64,000 nt of DNA from Schaedlerella sp. (GTDB lineage Bacteria > Bacillota > Clostridia > Lachnospirales > Lachnospiraceae), in contig JAHHTO010000001.1 in assembly GCA_020024595.1 (NCBI GenBank), positions 1 through 64,000 of the forward strand, read 5' to 3'. Shown here one piece after another: positions 52,745 to 62,248 of this stretch. Under the pieces are notes generated by a model, which saw nothing but the letters and a program-made list of their open reading frames with translations, searched no databases and was not told where the DNA came from. The number at the start of each line of letters is the position of its first letter. Positions within the stretch are counted from its first letter, which is position 1. Both the position numbers and the translations under genes were made by a program.

Positions 52745-53086
52745 TTATATTTGGTTCTCTTCCCCCCAAAGACACAGTTGCTGGAGAATCGGGATTAAAG
52801 ACTCCCCTCGTGGAGACAGGCGATACTCCACCCTGGGTGGAACCTCAGGATATTCTGTTCGAATGATCAGTTGATCGGCTTCTAGTTCTTTCAGAGTTGC
52901 ACTGAGGGTTTTATAGGAAATAATCTTGATAAAACGCTGCATTTCATTGAAACGCATCACTTTGTAACCAGACAGAGCATAGAGAACTGTCATCTTATAT
53001 TTCCCACTGATCAGGGACATGGTGTAATAAAATCCAGATTCCTCCAGACAGGAATTTTGGATAGATTTAAAAAAGCTTTCTCCCAC
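52745..53086 (-). CDS. HxlR family winged-helix regulator
   Basis: About 113 residues from the GTG at 53086 with AGGAGGTG 6 bases upstream. The fold is I-S-G-K-Y-K-M-T-V-L, F-N-E-M-Q-R, T-L-K-E-L-E-A-D-Q-L and Y-R-L-S-P-R-G. A cysteine in the N-terminal arm (NSCLEESG) is where HxlR/HypR-type proteins sense thiols or aldehydes. A DMT transporter and a large redox enzyme are encoded divergently, so it may control them. Confidence 0.88.
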   Translation of the reverse strand: MGESFFKSIQNSCLEESGFYYTMSLISGKYKMTVLYALSGYKVMRFNEMQRFIKIISYKTLSATLKELEADQLIIRTEYPEVPPRVEYRLSPRGESLIPILQQLCLWGEENQI

Positions 53087-53100
53087 GCTAAGCACCTCCT

Positions 53101-53157
53101 AATTGGCTTATTCCAATTCGATATCAGTATTATCCGTTTTTCTAAATCCAATGTCAA
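53101..53157 (-). promoter_or_regulatory. Promoter and operator candidate of the HxlR gene
   Basis: Minus-strand TTGACA, 17 bases, GATAAT (53129-53157), with the palindrome AATTGG-CTTATT-CCAATT (53101-53118) just downstream of it, suited to autorepression and to control of the divergent operon. Confidence 0.6.
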
Positions 53158-53257
53158 CCCAAATTTAAAACCATAGAAAAAGAGCGCACCAGATGTAAGG
53201 TAATCGACCGGAAACAAAGAACCACCTCAATCTGTTAAAAAAGAAAGGAATAACCGT

Positions 53258-54262
53258 ATGAAAACAAATAACTACACAAAGGGAATTCTTCTAGGCATCC
53301 TGCTCGGGATTCTCTGGGGTCTGGACAGCATTTTCATAGAGCAAGTAGGAAATACTCCCTTTCTGGCAAACCTGGAGGTTGCAACAGCTATCGGTATCTC
53401 TGAAACCACTTTCAGCTTTTCACCTCTGGTCACTGCCTTTTTCCATGAAAGCTTCTGCTTTATCTGGGTCGCCCTAGTTCTACTTATGAAAAAGCAGCTT
53501 AGATACACCTTCCATGTTTTATTCCACACCAAGCGAGGCCTTGCCACCGCCATTGCTGCACTAGTCGGTTCTCCTATCGGTATGAGTGCATATCTCCTGG
53601 GGATCAAATTTGCCGGAGCACCTTATGCATCCAGTATCTCCGTCATTTACCCTGGTATCGGTGCCGTGTTCTCTTACTTCCTTCTCAAGGAAAAACTTTC
53701 CATTCGCGCTATCATCGGCATTAGCATCAGTCTCCTTGGTTCCTTTATGTTGAGCTTCAAGCCCAGTACTAAAGTACCTGATACCTTCATGCTCGGGATT
53801 TTTTTCGCCGGTATCGCTGTTCTCGGATGGGCTCTGGAAGGTGTCATCATTGGTTTTGCCATGAAGCATATTAAAGGCGAAGACCATATTCAAGCTACTC
53901 CCCAGCAGCTTCTCTGCCTGCGCTATTTTGTTGCCACAATTGCCTACGGCGCTATTGTCTTACCCATCATCAAGGGTTACCCCTTGGCGGGTGTCATCGT
54001 AAAACAGGGGCTCATCTGGCAGTATGCAGGCATTGCCATCCTCGGTGCATTGACTTACCTTGCCTGGTACAAAGCCGTGGATCTCATCGGCTCCGCATTG
54101 GGTACAGCCCTCAACAGCACTGCAGCTCTATGGACCATTATTTTCAGCACTCTGCTGTTTAAAACACAGATCACCTCTAATCTCATAATCTGGGGGATTG
54201 TAATTGTACTGGGCGTATTCATCTTTGCTGTAGATCCTGCAGCTTTCCGAAAGAAGAAATAA
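53258..54262 (+). CDS. EamA/DMT superfamily transporter
   Basis: 334 residues with ten membrane segments and two EamA repeats (G-I-L-W-G-L-D-S near the start; A-L-T-Y-L-A-W-Y-K-A and A-A-L-W-T-I-I-F in the second). Substrate unknown. It lies 34 bases before the large redox enzyme and is probably co-transcribed, so it may export a product or toxic intermediate handled by it (inference). The codon choice is richer in CTC, TCC and GCC than in the neighbouring core genes. Confidence 0.88.
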   Translation: MKTNNYTKGILLGILLGILWGLDSIFIEQVGNTPFLANLEVATAIGISETTFSFSPLVTAFFHESFCFIWVALVLLMKKQLRYTFHVLFHTKRGLATAIAALVGSPIGMSAYLLGIKFAGAPYASSISVIYPGIGAVFSYFLLKEKLSIRAIIGISISLLGSFMLSFKPSTKVPDTFMLGIFFAGIAVLGWALEGVIIGFAMKHIKGEDHIQATPQQLLCLRYFVATIAYGAIVLPIIKGYPLAGVIVKQGLIWQYAGIAILGALTYLAWYKAVDLIGSALGTALNSTAALWTIIFSTLLFKTQITSNLIIWGIVIVLGVFIFAVDPAAFRKKK

Positions 54263-54296
54263 ATCCAAAGCTTACCATACTATAGGAGGAAACATC

Positions 54297-56900
54297 ATGC
54301 TAAGTGAAGAAATTTTGAAAAATATGCAAAAAATCGTAGACGATTGTATGGGTGAGGAAACTCCCGCCTGCGTTGCTACCTGCCCTATGCATACCAATGT
54401 CAAGGAATATGTCCGTCTCATTGGCGAAGGGAAAGGAGAGGATGCAATTCGAGTAATCCGGGAGAAACTGTTCCTGCCTGCAACCTTGGGTCGTATCTGC
54501 GCCCATCCGTGCGAAAAGAAATGTAAATGGAACGAAGGCAACAGCCCTATGGCTATCGCTTCCTTAAAACGCTATGCCGCGGATAACTTTGATCAAGAAG
54601 AAAATTGGGATCTCACTACCGAGCCTTCCAACGGCAAGAAGGTTGCCGTCATCGGCTCCGGTCCCTCTGGTCTGCAGGCAGCGCTCGACCTCCGTCGAGG
54701 TGGTTGTGCTGTTACTGTATTTGAAAAACTCCCCGTCCGAGGCGGACTGCCCCGTGTTGGCATTCCCGCTTACCGTCTCCCCCGGAACATTCTGGAACAC
54801 GAGATCACCTACCTGGACATGCTGGGAATTGATTTCAGGCTGAGTACTGAGATCGGCAAGGATATTTCCATGGATCAACTGCTCCGCGATTACGACAGCG
54901 TTGTGGTTGCTGTCGGCAAACATCAAGGTCGTGTCGATCACAGTCTTGAGCATTGGGATGCCGAAGGCATTTACAGTGCTATCGACTTTTTGAAGGAAGC
55001 TGCTCTCACCGGCAACGTAGCTGATGCTGGCAAGTCTGTTCTAGTCATTGGCGGCGGCGATGTTTCCATGGATTGTGCCCGTACTGCTGCCCGGTGCCGG
55101 AACGTAGAAAAAGTCACTGACATCTGCCTTGAAGAAGACTTTCAGGCTATGCCTGCTTCCACTGCTGAGATCAAAGGTGCTACAGAAGAGGGGGTTAAGA
55201 TTCTTCCCAGTCGTGCGATCCAGAAGATTCATATAAACGAAAATAACCGTGTCTGCGGTGTCACACTGTGCAAGTGTGTCTCCATGTTTGACGATCAGGG
55301 GCGTTTTGCTCCCAGCTATGATATGAATGATACCGTTGAGCTAGTTGTTGACACAATCATCTTTGCCATCGGCCAAGGTGTTGAAGGCGACTTTGCCAAG
55401 GGAATCCTAGAGCAACACCCCAACTCCACCTTCACATGTGATAAGCTAACACTCCAATCCTCCACCAATGAAAAGGTCTTCTGTGCCGGTGACGCTTCCG
55501 GTGAGTCTGTTATTGTGATCCAGGCTATGGCTACCGGCCGCCGCGCCGCTCAGTCTGTCCTGCGCTACCTCAAAGGCGTAAGTCTGATCGAGGGCCGTGA
55601 ACTGAAAGACACCTGGACCTATGAGACCAAATTGGATATGCCCACCGACTGGGCCACAGTCAGCGGTAGCCGTGTAGATATGCCAACGACTCCTGTAGCA
55701 TCCCGTCACAAAAACTTTAGCGAGGTTACCAGGGGATTTACCAAGGAACAAGCCGAAGAAGAAGCTACTCGCTGCCGCCAGTGTGAATGCAAACTCTGCA
55801 TGAAAGAATGCATTATGCTGAATGACTTCACCGAATGCCCCAAGGCACTATTCCGAGATTACCTGGAAAAAGGTCCTACCGAAGTAGATCGCATGATTGC
55901 TTACTCCTGCAACGAGTGTAGTCAGTGCACTTTGAAATGTCCTCATTCTTTTGACCTGAGAGAGAACTTTCGTGCTCTCAAAGCTGAATTTGCTGAGGAA
56001 AACAACGGAATTGTTCCTTTGGAAGCACTGGCGCCCAGCGAGACTGGTCAAGAGAAAGAATGTTCTCCTGAATACTGTACTGTAGTGAACGGTGCATCCA
56101 AAGCAAGAACTGTGCTCAAGAAGAAAAAAACCAAATATGTGTTTGTTCCCGGCTGTACTGTTCCTGCCTATTCGCCCTCCGCTGTTGAGAATGTGACTCG
56201 TCACCTCAAGGAATGTCTGGGTGACGAAAATGTCGGAGCCATGCTACAATGCTGTGGTAAGGTCTCCGCTTTCATGGGTGAGACTTCAAAATTTAATGAG
56301 CGTAACAAGATTGCCATCGACAAGTTAGACGAGATGGGTGCTGAAGTCATTATCACCGTTTGTCCCTCCTGCTTCAAAATTTTCAAGCAGACTGCCAAAA
56401 ATCAGAGAGTCATTTCCTATTGGGATCTGATGCACAATCTCATCGGTATTCCCGATCGTGCACAGGGTGTTGGTGTCGGTTCAGATGTAGTTTTCAATAT
56501 CCATGACTCCTGTGTCACCCGTGACGAGCCTACTCACCATGAGAGTATCCGCTGGGTGTTAGATCAAATGGGTTATACGTGGAAGGAAATTGAACAATCC
56601 AAAGGCAATACTCGCTGCTGCGGTGTGGGGGGCATGGTCTGTTCCTCCGATCCTGAGCTCTACCGGCGTGTCTACACCCGTCGTATAGGCGATTTCAACC
56701 AGGAGCACATCATCAGCTACTGCGGCTCCTGCCGCGGCACCTTTGAGACTGCTGATATGGACTCCCTGCATATTCTGGATCTACTCTTCAGTGGCAAAAC
56801 CTACATGGCTGACCAGGCTTGTAAGCGTGGTTACAAAGACGAAGCTGAAATGTGGAGCCGCCGTCTGGAGACGAAAGAACGCCTGAATTCTTTTAATTAG
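54297..56900 (+). CDS. Three-module redox enzyme: GltD-like flavoprotein, ferredoxin clusters, HdrB/D-like CCG domains
   Basis: 867 residues. Residues 1-110 form a GltD-type iron-sulphur domain (cysteines 17, 25, 29, 68, 72, 76). Residues 114-425 are an FAD/NAD(P)-binding oxidoreductase (VIGSGPSG at 119-125 and VIGGGDVS at 250-257). Residues 493-550 hold ferredoxin-type clusters (cysteines 493-505 and 538-548). Residues 618-820 hold two CCG domains: C620-X31-CC652-X35-C689xxC692 fits the motif of heterodisulphide reductase HdrB/D, and C739...CC774...C809xxC812 is a second set. It should move electrons from NAD(P)H through flavin and iron-sulphur centres to a disulphide-like or unknown substrate. 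GGAGG precedes the ATG. The reading frame is complete. Confidence 0.85.
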   Translation: MLSEEILKNMQKIVDDCMGEETPACVATCPMHTNVKEYVRLIGEGKGEDAIRVIREKLFLPATLGRICAHPCEKKCKWNEGNSPMAIASLKRYAADNFDQEENWDLTTEPSNGKKVAVIGSGPSGLQAALDLRRGGCAVTVFEKLPVRGGLPRVGIPAYRLPRNILEHEITYLDMLGIDFRLSTEIGKDISMDQLLRDYDSVVVAVGKHQGRVDHSLEHWDAEGIYSAIDFLKEAALTGNVADAGKSVLVIGGGDVSMDCARTAARCRNVEKVTDICLEEDFQAMPASTAEIKGATEEGVKILPSRAIQKIHINENNRVCGVTLCKCVSMFDDQGRFAPSYDMNDTVELVVDTIIFAIGQGVEGDFAKGILEQHPNSTFTCDKLTLQSSTNEKVFCAGDASGESVIVIQAMATGRRAAQSVLRYLKGVSLIEGRELKDTWTYETKLDMPTDWATVSGSRVDMPTTPVASRHKNFSEVTRGFTKEQAEEEATRCRQCECKLCMKECIMLNDFTECPKALFRDYLEKGPTEVDRMIAYSCNECSQCTLKCPHSFDLRENFRALKAEFAEENNGIVPLEALAPSETGQEKECSPEYCTVVNGASKARTVLKKKKTKYVFVPGCTVPAYSPSAVENVTRHLKECLGDENVGAMLQCCGKVSAFMGETSKFNERNKIAIDKLDEMGAEVIITVCPSCFKIFKQTAKNQRVISYWDLMHNLIGIPDRAQGVGVGSDVVFNIHDSCVTRDEPTHHESIRWVLDQMGYTWKEIEQSKGNTRCCGVGGMVCSSDPELYRRVYTRRIGDFNQEHIISYCGSCRGTFETADMDSLHILDLLFSGKTYMADQACKRGYKDEAEMWSRRLETKERLNSFN

Positions 56901-56922
56901 CAGCATAATTAATTATCTCAAA

Positions 56923-57010
56923 AAATCGCCAGACCATGAGTGATAGGTATTCTCTTTACTGGATGTCCCTAAAGAGAGTACCTCTCAAAGGTCTGAGCGA
57001 TTTATCTTTT
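56923..57010 (+). terminator. Nested-hairpin terminator after the redox enzyme
   Basis: Outer arms AAATCGC-AGACC and GGTCT-GCGATTT enclose an inner hairpin, GGTA-TCTCTTTA with TAAAGAGA-TACC (about 56945-56982). ATCTTTTAAGG and further T-runs follow. Confidence 0.65.
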
Positions 57011-57032
57011 AAGGGTATTTTTTACATCCCCT

Positions 57033-57452
57033 TTACTTTTTCCCCACCAACAGTGCATATCCCATATCCCGCAGCGTCTTCACTAACTGTTCGGTGTCTC
57101 CGTATTTCCCTTTGGTGAATTCATCATGGATAGCAAAAGTTCCGCCTTTTTTCAATACACGCAGAGTTTCCAGTATGATTTTTGGCGGTCTTTGCTTGGA
57201 ATATTATGATAGCAATAATTGCTTGTCACCGCATCAAATTCCACATCCGGAAAATTCAACTTACAAGCACCTCCTTTGCATTATTCTCGCAAAGCGACTT
57301 ATTGAAAGAAGCATATTCCTTGATAAGTTTTGCGTAACCTGGCATTAAATCGGTTAAAAAAACTACCGCCAACAAAATTCCTATCACTGCCGTCCCCACA
57401 AAAGTACTGACCACCATGCCCTTTGGTACCCAGTTTTTTAATTTGGTTTCAT
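57033..57452 (-). pseudogene. Decayed class I SAM-dependent methyltransferase
   Basis: The minus strand keeps pieces of one gene out of frame. From a GGGAGG-preceded ATG at 57452, a frame lacking one A would read MKTKLKNWVPKG with a membrane segment. It then joins directly to SFNKSLCENNAKE, missing the usual AdoMet-binding core. After a stop it resumes as KLNFPDVEFDAVTSNYCYHN and, after another one-base loss, as LRVLKKGGTFAIHDEFTKG and a C-terminus ending LVGKK. At least three lesions, including an internal deletion, show it is dead. Confidence 0.78.
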
Positions 57453-58097
57453 CTTATTTCCTCCCATACACTCTCATATGTTACGTGAGTTAGTTTAGTA
57501 TAATCGCATTGTAGCACAACGTTTTACTGCGTCGATGAATGCCGTCTCTGTTTACGAGTCCGATAATTCACGGTATATCATATCTTATCTACATGTATTG
57601 TCTTTGTCCCGGATAACTTTCTTTTTTCTATCAAGAAAACTTTTTTACTTTTAATTCTGGGATATCTAATATTCCCGTTCTGTTATTAAAAATCTATGCT
57701 TCATAGCAACTAATACAGGGAAAAATATTGTTAATCAAATGTGCCTTTTTTCTTTACAGACAGATTTATTTTCCTCGCACAGCTGCTCCCATCTTCTTGC
57801 ATCCAATACCATTTGCTTGAATTTTTGCTGTCCCCCTACTCTGTACATTCTTGTTGTAAAGGCGCGACCTAACGAATGGCAACTCAAATAACAAAAGGGA
57901 AATCTCCTACATTTTGTAATAAATTCTTTACATTCAGAAACCTTGGTGGTAAAATGGAAAAAATTAGCAATATCTAACAGTTTTTCCTTGCAAAATCAGA
58001 CTATCGAATGCTGTGTTCTGTACAATTGGTTTTTGGTGAAGTGGTCTAAAAATCCGAAATTCTCCATTTGATTCACAGCGAAAGGAGTGGTTGATCT
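57453..58097. other. 645-base stretch without a supported gene
   Basis: AT-rich, with stops in all frames. I find no tRNA, repeat array or clear hairpin. A possible minus-strand TATACT near 57500-57510 could be the old promoter of the methyltransferase relic. The stretch just upstream of 58098 has AAAGGAG serving the next gene. Confidence 0.5.
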
Positions 58098-58514
58098 ATG
58101 TTTGCATGTATCCCTTTATTGTTAATGGCTTTGTTTACCTATACGCTTCATCGCATAGTCAACGAACAGGTGCAAAAATCCAGAGAAATGGAATTAACAA
58201 AAAACGAAGGAATCATTGATCATTATTATACTAAAAATGGGTATGAAAAGTATTATATTCGTTTTAATGTAAATGGAGAAACCGTTGTAAAAGAAGCTGT
58301 CGGTTACCATTGTGGCGAAACCGGATATAAGCCAGGCGTTCATGTTCCTATCGGATATCATGTAGATGAAAAGGGTATTATAACCGTTTTTATCGATGAT
58401 AAACATCTAGAAGGTAATAAGAATAGAGAAAAAAGAAATCTCTTTCTCTACGCCTCCTTTTTCTTGGTAGGCCTTGCAATTATATGTGCCCTTAAAACAT
58501 TATTGCGAGGTTAA
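58098..58514 (+). CDS. Small protein with N- and C-terminal membrane segments, unknown
   Basis: 138 residues. Membrane segments lie at about 1-20 and 117-135, enclosing a beta-rich domain (YYIRFNVNGETVVKEAVGYH, GYKPGVHVPIGYHVDEKG). The layout recalls DUF3592-type proteins, but I am not sure of the family. AAAGGAG lies 12 bases upstream of the ATG. Confidence 0.6.
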   Translation: MFACIPLLLMALFTYTLHRIVNEQVQKSREMELTKNEGIIDHYYTKNGYEKYYIRFNVNGETVVKEAVGYHCGETGYKPGVHVPIGYHVDEKGIITVFIDDKHLEGNKNREKRNLFLYASFFLVGLAIICALKTLLRG

Positions 58515-58529
58515 AGAGGGAGGCTTATT

Positions 58530-58667
58530 ATGTTGGAAGGATTATTATCTATTGCCTCTGTTGTGTTAATTGACGACAGTAAAAAAAGTAATGATTATTG
58601 GTGTGTGTCAAAAGGCTGGCAGCCAAGAGCCCCGTCTGTGAGATTACATCGGTGTTCTCTTCTTTAA
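58530..58667 (+). CDS. Possible 45-residue protein or gene remnant
   Basis: An ATG with GGGAGG 7 bases upstream opens a frame starting MLEGLLSIASVVLIDDSKK. The first part looks like a normal start; the tail (WQPRAPSVRLHRCSLL) looks out of frame. It may be the 5' end of a broken gene. The 86 bases after it hold no clear gene. Confidence 0.35.
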   Translation: MLEGLLSIASVVLIDDSKKSNDYWCVSKGWQPRAPSVRLHRCSLL

Positions 58668-58753
58668 GGGATATCTGGATGCCGAACAAATTGCATTTAA
58701 GTAAAAAGCGGATAAAATAACAAAAGAATTAAGAATATAAGGAGATAATTACT

Positions 58754-59212
58754 ATGAATAAGATTAAAAAACTGATCACTTGCATTGTTTCTTTGGCTTG
58801 CGTGGCAACATTTGCTGCCGGATGCTCCTCTAGCAGCTCCATGTCCTATACCTTCTCTGTTGACAATGGTGACTCCATCAAGGTCTCTCTGGATACCTCA
58901 GACAAGTACAAGATCACTTCTGATGTCCCTTTCACAATTTCTCATGATGGAGAAGATCTATCGCAAGGTACATTTATCCAGAGTGATGCTTATGAACAAT
59001 ACACAAATGTTGTCGAGACCGATGAAAAGGCAGTTCTGCTCGACTCTGGTACAAAGGATGGCAACGATTATGTTTTTTGGTGCTACGATGGCAAGGAGTA
59101 CAACTATGCCATTAAGATTGCTGACTCCAATACCGGAATGATTCTGGGCAACCCTGTATCTGAAGAAGCTGCAAAAGAGTGCTTCAACAGACTGACGATT
59201 ACTAAAGAATAA
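58754..59212 (+). CDS. Small lipoprotein, unknown
   Basis: 152 residues with a lipoprotein signal (TFAAGC lipobox) and a serine stretch after it. The mature part is beta-rich, with YTFSVDNGDSIKVSLDTSD. It should be anchored outside the membrane. AAGGAG lies upstream. No close family recognised. A terminator follows. Confidence 0.72.
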   Translation: MNKIKKLITCIVSLACVATFAAGCSSSSSMSYTFSVDNGDSIKVSLDTSDKYKITSDVPFTISHDGEDLSQGTFIQSDAYEQYTNVVETDEKAVLLDSGTKDGNDYVFWCYDGKEYNYAIKIADSNTGMILGNPVSEEAAKECFNRLTITKE

Positions 59213-59240
59213 TAAAGCTACAGCATACTTTTTAACAAAA

Positions 59241-59279
59241 AGACCTTGAAAAGCTTTTCTGCCTTTCAAGGTCTTTTAT
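59241..59279 (+). terminator. Terminator of the small lipoprotein gene
   Basis: Stem AGACCTTGAAA / TTTCAAGGTCT, followed by TTTATT. Confidence 0.85.
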
Positions 59280-59433
59280 TCTTTATCTGTTGGAATAACT
59301 CGAATATGTCTGACACTTAGACAAAACACGTAAAAAGAACATCATTGGTAGCAGGTTTTATGCTCCAAATGGAGTTCGGTATCATGACTGTTAAAAACAA
59401 GATTAGTCGAACAGTTGGCAAACAATGCGAATT

Positions 59434-59964
59434 TTATCTCCGCTCGTAGACCAGGTCGACGATACCATTGTAGGAGGCTGTTTTTATGAGCTTTAACTTT
59501 TCTTCTGACTGTAATGTGGGGAGTAGTTTTACTCCGGAACCAAGAATAGTGGGAATAATAGAAAAGCAAAACTCGTCAATCAGGTCCGCTTTGATCAGCT
59601 GCTGAGCAATTTCAGCACCTCCGCAGATCCAGATATTTTTTCCTTCCTTTTCCTTCAAATTTTTAATCAGTTCGGGCAGATTTCTGCGGTAGAAAGAAAT
59701 TTCCGACTGATTTTCTACTTCTCTATGGGTAATCACAAAGGATTGTTTTCCCTTGTAGGGCCAATCAGTTGGGGCCAGTTCTGTTGCAATTTGGTAGTAG
59801 GTACGCCAGCCCATAATGATAGTGTCGACAGATTCATAAAATTCGGTGTAACTACCAACATTCTCCGGGTCACTGAAATCACCAGATAACCAGTCCACAT
59901 TGCCATTTTTATCTGCTACATAACCATCAAGGCTCATCGCTATATAAAGTACTATTTTTCTCAT
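59434..59964 (-). CDS. Dihydrofolate reductase / RibD C-terminal family protein
   Basis: About 176 residues from the ATG at 59964 (AGGAGAA upstream). It starts MRKIVLYIAMSLDGYVADKNG and contains DTIIMGWRTY and NIWICGGAEIAQQL, the NADPH-site pattern of the RibD_C group. It is unlikely to be the true housekeeping FolA; the substrate is unknown. It lies in the accessory region before the lysS terminator side. Confidence 0.88.
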   Translation of the reverse strand: MRKIVLYIAMSLDGYVADKNGNVDWLSGDFSDPENVGSYTEFYESVDTIIMGWRTYYQIATELAPTDWPYKGKQSFVITHREVENQSEISFYRRNLPELIKNLKEKEGKNIWICGGAEIAQQLIKADLIDEFCFSIIPTILGSGVKLLPTLQSEEKLKLIKTASYNGIVDLVYERR

Positions 59965-60195
59965 AAAATTCTCCTGCAATATACTCACATCTGTTTGATT
60001 TATTTTAATAAGTTTAACACTCTACTTACTAATCGAATCTTTCAAAAATGGGCAACCTCATCGTGAGATTGCCCATTTAAGAGTTATACGATTTTTCCTC
60101 TGTACAAAACTCAGCATCATTTAATGTATGATGTAGTTTTTACAATTTCTTCAATATACAGTACCTCTCGTTTTGATATTCAAAACGGTATATCT

Positions 60196-62148
60196 TTAAT
60201 ACAGCTTCGCACCTGCCGGAATCCGATTATCCACCATAAGAACATTCAGTCCTTCCTTTCCTTCTTCAAGGTGAGTTGCAGAAATAATCATACCACAAGA
60301 ATCAATTCCCATCATATTCCGCGGTGGAAGGTTTGTGATTGCGATCAGTGTTTTTCCAACCAGTTCTTCCGGCTCGTAATAATCATGAATACCACTTAAG
60401 ATTACACGATCTTCGCCGCTTCCGTCATCTAACACAAATTTCAGAAGCTTCTTGCTCTTCGGTACTGCTTCACATTCTTTTACTTTAACAGCACGAAAAT
60501 CTGACTTGCTGAATGTCTCGAAATCAACCATGTCTTCAAATAATGGTTCTACTTCTACATTAGAAAAGTCGTATGTTTCTTTCGCTTCAGCGATTGCCTT
60601 TTCCACTGTTTTTTCAACCGGAGTTGTCTGTGCTGCGTTGTTCGCTTCGTTCTTAGTAGCTCCCTGTGACTTCATTGTTGGGAAGAGCAATACATCACGA
60701 ATTGCTTCTGCTCCAGTCAACAACATACACATTCTGTCAATCCCGTATCCGATACCACCTGTTGGCGGCATACCGATTTCCAACGCATTCATAAAGTCTT
60801 CATCTGTTGTGTTGGCCTCTTCATCTCCCTGTGCCAGCAATTCTTCCTGTGCACGGAAACGCTCTCTCTGATCAATCGGGTCATTTAACTCAGAATATGC
60901 ATTTGCCATCTCCCAGCCGTTCATGAAGAACTCAAATCGTTCTACATATTCTGGATTCTCCGGTTTCTTCTTTGTAAGCGGAGAAATCTCAATCGGATGA
61001 TCCATAACAAATGTCGGCTGGATCAGGTGTTCCTCTGCAAATTCTTCAAAGAACAATGCAAGAATATCCCCCTTCTTATGTCGTTCTTCGTATTCTACAT
61101 GATGTTCTTTTGCAAGTGCTCTTGCTTGCTTCAATGTCTGTACTTCATTCCAGTCGACCCCCGCATATTTCTTGACAGCGTCCACCATGGTAATACGTTC
61201 AAACGGCTTACCGAGATCGATCTCTACACCTTTATATACAATCTGTGTTGTTCCAAGAACTTCCTGTGCAACAAAACGGTACAAATTCTCTGTCAAATCC
61301 ATCATACCGTGATAATCCGTATATGCCTGATACAGTTCCATCAGTGTAAATTCCGGGTTGTGTCTCGTATCCAGACCTTCGTTTCGGAATACTCGTCCTA
61401 TCTCATATACACGCTCCATGCCACCCACGATCAGTCTCTTCAAATATAACTCAAGAGAAATCCGCAGCTTCAAGTCTTCATCCAATGCATTAAAATGTGT
61501 CTCAAACGGTCTTGCTGCAGCACCACCGGCATTTGCCACCAACATCGGTGTCTCTACTTCCATAAATCCTTGACCACTCAGATATTTACGAATCGCACTG
61601 ATGATCTGAGAACGCTTGATAAATGTATCCTTTACATCCGGATTCATAATCAAGTCCACATATCTCTGGCGGTAACGCAAATCTGTATTAGTCAGACCAT
61701 GGAACTTCTCCGGAAGAATCTGCAGACTCTTAGACAGCAATGTCACTTCAGCAGCATGAATAGACATTTCTCCTGTCTTTGTATGGAACACTTCTCCCTT
61801 GATTCCGATAATATCACCCACGTCAAACTTCTTGAAATCCTTATAGGACTCCTCTCCCACGCTATCTCTTGCCACATAAGACTGTATGTTTCCCTGCAAA
61901 TCCTGCACATTACAAAAAGAGGCTTTTCCCATCACACGTTTGGACATCATGCGTCCTGCAATAGATACCTGTTTTCCTTCTAATTCTTCAAAGTTAGCCT
62001 TAATCTCCTGGCTATGATGTGTCTGTTCGTACTTCGTAATTACGAACGGGTCTTTTCCATTTCCCTGCAAATCAGCCAATTTTTCGCGGCGCACCTTTCT
62101 AAGCTGATTCAAATCCGGTTCCTGTGTGTTTTTCTGCTGCTCACCCAT
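60196..62148 (-). CDS. lysS: Lysyl-tRNA synthetase with C-terminal tRNA-binding domain
   Basis: About 650 residues from the ATG at 62148 (AAGGAG 9 bases upstream). An OB-fold anticodon domain (about 60-180) is followed by a class II core with motif 2 ([19 protein letters not shown]) and motif 3 ([13 protein letters not shown]). The last 105 residues or so, from [15 protein letters not shown] on, form a Trbp111/EMAP-type tRNA-binding domain, which standard bacterial LysRS (about 500 residues) lacks. It charges tRNA-Lys. Confidence 0.95.
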   Translation of the reverse strand: MGEQQKNTQEPDLNQLRKVRREKLADLQGNGKDPFVITKYEQTHHSQEIKANFEELEGKQVSIAGRMMSKRVMGKASFCNVQDLQGNIQSYVARDSVGEESYKDFKKFDVGDIIGIKGEVFHTKTGEMSIHAAEVTLLSKSLQILPEKFHGLTNTDLRYRQRYVDLIMNPDVKDTFIKRSQIISAIRKYLSGQGFMEVETPMLVANAGGAAARPFETHFNALDEDLKLRISLELYLKRLIVGGMERVYEIGRVFRNEGLDTRHNPEFTLMELYQAYTDYHGMMDLTENLYRFVAQEVLGTTQIVYKGVEIDLGKPFERITMVDAVKKYAGVDWNEVQTLKQARALAKEHHVEYEERHKKGDILALFFEEFAEEHLIQPTFVMDHPIEISPLTKKKPENPEYVERFEFFMNGWEMANAYSELNDPIDQRERFRAQEELLAQGDEEANTTDEDFMNALEIGMPPTGGIGYGIDRMCMLLTGAEAIRDVLLFPTMKSQGATKNEANNAAQTTPVEKTVEKAIAEAKETYDFSNVEVEPLFEDMVDFETFSKSDFRAVKVKECEAVPKSKKLLKFVLDDGSGEDRVILSGIHDYYEPEELVGKTLIAITNLPPRNMMGIDSCGMIISATHLEEGKEGLNVLMVDNRIPAGAKLY

Positions 62149-62185
62149 CTGTTTTTTCTCCTTCCAATATCCTGATATTGACACA

Positions 62186-62212
62186 CAGACCCCTTAACAA
62201 TTAAGGGGTCTG
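62186..62212. promoter_or_regulatory. Perfect hairpin in the greA-lysS spacer
   Basis: CAGACCCCTTAA-CAA-TTAAGGGGTCTG, a 12-base-pair stem 38 bases upstream of the lysS start. It lacks a T-run, so it is likely a processing or attenuation site rather than a terminator. Confidence 0.5.
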
Positions 62213-62248
62213 TCAACTTACCGTTTCTGCCAATTCCAACGCTGTCTT

